Origin: Oscillospiraceae bacterium
Lineage (GTDB): Bacteria; Bacillota; Clostridia; Oscillospirales; Oscillospiraceae
Direction: 5' to 3'
Length of the DNA stretch: 14,405 bases
Assembly (NCBI GenBank): GCA_024404215.1
Contig: JAKSQI010000022.1
Location: forward strand, 1 to 14,405
This document shows, piece after piece, positions 13,714 through 14,405 of this stretch. Below the pieces are notes generated by a model. The model saw only the letters and a program-made list of their open reading frames with translations. It made no database searches and had not been told where the DNA came from. Positions within the stretch are counted from its first letter, which is position 1. Each line of letters begins with the position of its first letter. The translations under genes and the position numbers were made by a program.

Positions 13714-13719
13714 TATAAT
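13714..13719 (+). promoter_or_regulatory. hpf promoter, extended -10
   Basis: A perfect TATAAT (13714-13719) preceded by TGC (13711-13713) forms an extended -10. The -35 region (13691-13697, CTTTTCT) is weak. The predicted start is near 13726. No sigma-B or sigma-H box could be made out, although some Gram-positive hpf genes use those factors. Confidence 0.6.
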
Positions 13720-13724
13720 AAAAG

Positions 13725-13744
13725 TGCAGATCGTATCGTCTGCA
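13725..13744 (+). other. Hairpin at the 5' end of the hpf transcript
   Basis: TGCAGA (13725-13730) pairs with TCTGCA (13739-13744) around an eight-base loop. It begins at the predicted start of transcription, so the message may start with a short stem, a position known to protect transcripts from decay. There is no T tract. Confidence 0.35.
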
Positions 13745-13769
13745 AACCAAAACGCAAGGAGTGACACAT

Positions 13770-14315
13770 ATGAAGTTTACATTCACTGAAAAGAAGTATG
13801 ACGCTTCCCCTGAGCTCCGGGCCTACGCGGAGAAGAAGATTTCCAAGCTGGAAAAGTTCTTCCGCAATGAATCCGATGCCTATGTTACGCTTTTTTCTGA
13901 GCGTGGCCGTTATACTGCCGAGGTTACCATCAAAAACAATGGTATGTTCTACCGGGTGACTGAAACGACCAGCGATATGTTTGCCTCTGTGGACTCTGCT
14001 GCTGCTGCTATTGACCGCCAGATTCGCAAGAATAAGACTCGCTTGGAAAAACGCCTGCGGGAGGGTGCCTTTGAAAAGGAAGCCGCTGCTGTGGCTCAGG
14101 TTCAGGACGCCGTGGAAGAGGAAAAAGAATTCCCTATCCTGCGTAGCAAGCGTTTCCCCTTGAAGCCTATGACAGCAGAAGAGGCCATCCTTCAGATGAA
14201 TCTGCTGGGCCACGATTTTTATGTGTTTAAAAATACAGAGAATGATGACGGCTTTGCTGTTGTATACACTCGCAAAAACGGCGGCTACGGTCTGATTGAT
14301 TGCACCGAAGAATAG
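13770..14315 (+). CDS. hpf: Long-form ribosome hibernation promoting factor
   Basis: This 181-residue protein binds the 30S subunit in stationary phase and, in its long form, pairs ribosomes into inactive 100S dimers. The N-terminal S30AE domain (about 1-100) runs from the KYDASPELRAYAEKKISKLEKFF region to AAAIDRQIRKNKTRL. An acidic linker (about 105-125) follows, and then the C-terminal dimerisation domain with RSKRFPLKPMTAEEAILQMN and a conserved GHDFYVF. The two-domain length separates it from the short HPF/YfiA of enteric bacteria. ATG 13770 is chosen over the in-frame GTG at 13761: AAGGAG (13756-13761) lies eight bases before the ATG and overlaps the GTG. It has its own promoter and is followed by two hairpins. 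Confidence 0.96.
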   Translation: MKFTFTEKKYDASPELRAYAEKKISKLEKFFRNESDAYVTLFSERGRYTAEVTIKNNGMFYRVTETTSDMFASVDSAAAAIDRQIRKNKTRLEKRLREGAFEKEAAAVAQVQDAVEEEKEFPILRSKRFPLKPMTAEEAILQMNLLGHDFYVFKNTENDDGFAVVYTRKNGGYGLIDCTEE

Positions 14316-14329
14316 ATAGAACCACTGAA

Positions 14330-14351
14330 ACCCGGCTCAACAGAGCCGGGT
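14330..14351. terminator. GC-rich hairpin after hpf
   Basis: A perfect 9-base stem (ACCCGGCTC, 14330-14338, with 14343-14351) closes an AACA loop. It lies 14 bases after the hpf stop. On the plus strand no T tract follows; on the minus strand the tail is TTTCAGTGGTT. It may end hpf transcription or protect the 3' end of the message. Confidence 0.55.
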
Positions 14352-14364
14352 CAGACTGTCAAAG

Positions 14365-14397
14365 AACCCGTGTTTTGGCTAAGCCAAAGCACGGGTT
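14365..14397. terminator. Long hairpin at the right edge
   Basis: The arms AACCCGTG-T-TTTGGC (14365-14379) and GCCAAA-G-CACGGGTT (14383-14397) pair over 15 positions with a single T/G mismatch, which becomes a wobble pair in the plus-strand RNA, and a three-base TAA loop. No T run follows on the plus strand before the window ends; on the minus strand the tail is CTTTG. It could end a gene entering from the right, or hpf. Confidence 0.5.
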
Positions 14398-14405
14398 GAA
14401 TTCAT

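Overview
This window looks like ordinary chromosomal DNA from a Gram-positive anaerobe of the class Clostridia, probably near the Oscillospiraceae/Ruminococcaceae; no species can be named. The pointers are consensus sigma-A-type promoters, strong AGGAGG-type ribosome binding sites, a long-form ribosome hibernation factor, a clostridial PlsC-like acyltransferase with a zinc ribbon, a class I fumarase alpha subunit of the two-subunit type, and short intergenic gaps with tight hairpin terminators. There is no sign of a prophage, insertion sequence, CRISPR array, tRNA or rRNA.

Layout. Bases 1-1080 (minus) hold the N-terminal 360 codons of a PlsC-like acyltransferase that runs off the left edge. 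A 308-base divergent regulatory region (1081-1388) holds its promoter, a perfect 20-base palindrome over its predicted start site, and the promoter of a secreted 716-residue protein (cohesin-like domain plus six fibronectin type III modules, 1389-3539) that ends at a strong terminator. Next come a HAD-IIA phosphatase (3672-4460, plus) and, convergent with it, a glycerophosphodiester phosphodiesterase (4502-5317, minus). A divergent promoter pair (5318-5460) separates the latter from a run of plus-strand genes: MFS transporter, DUF218 membrane protein and flavodoxin-fold oxidoreductase (5461-8077, probably one operon closed by a terminator); mutS and an overlapping CPBP protease (8178-11484); prfB (11569-12681, own promoter and terminator); fumarase alpha (12807-13649); and hpf (13770-14315). 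Two tight hairpins fill the right edge.

How the genes relate. Two genes handle phospholipid or glycerophospholipid chemistry (PlsC-like acyltransferase, GDPD). mutS, prfB and hpf are housekeeping genes for mismatch repair, translation termination and ribosome dormancy. The rest are single functions with no evident shared pathway.

I found no convincing novel multi-gene system. The points most worth a second look are: the acyltransferase lacks the Asp of its HX4D motif; a palindromic operator candidate covers its start site; the FN3 protein shows an A-B-A-A-A-B module pattern with one conserved Cys per module; the fumarase alpha subunit has no beta subunit beside it; prfB lacks the programmed frameshift; and a 9-base direct repeat spaced by 20 bases straddles the GDPD -35 box.
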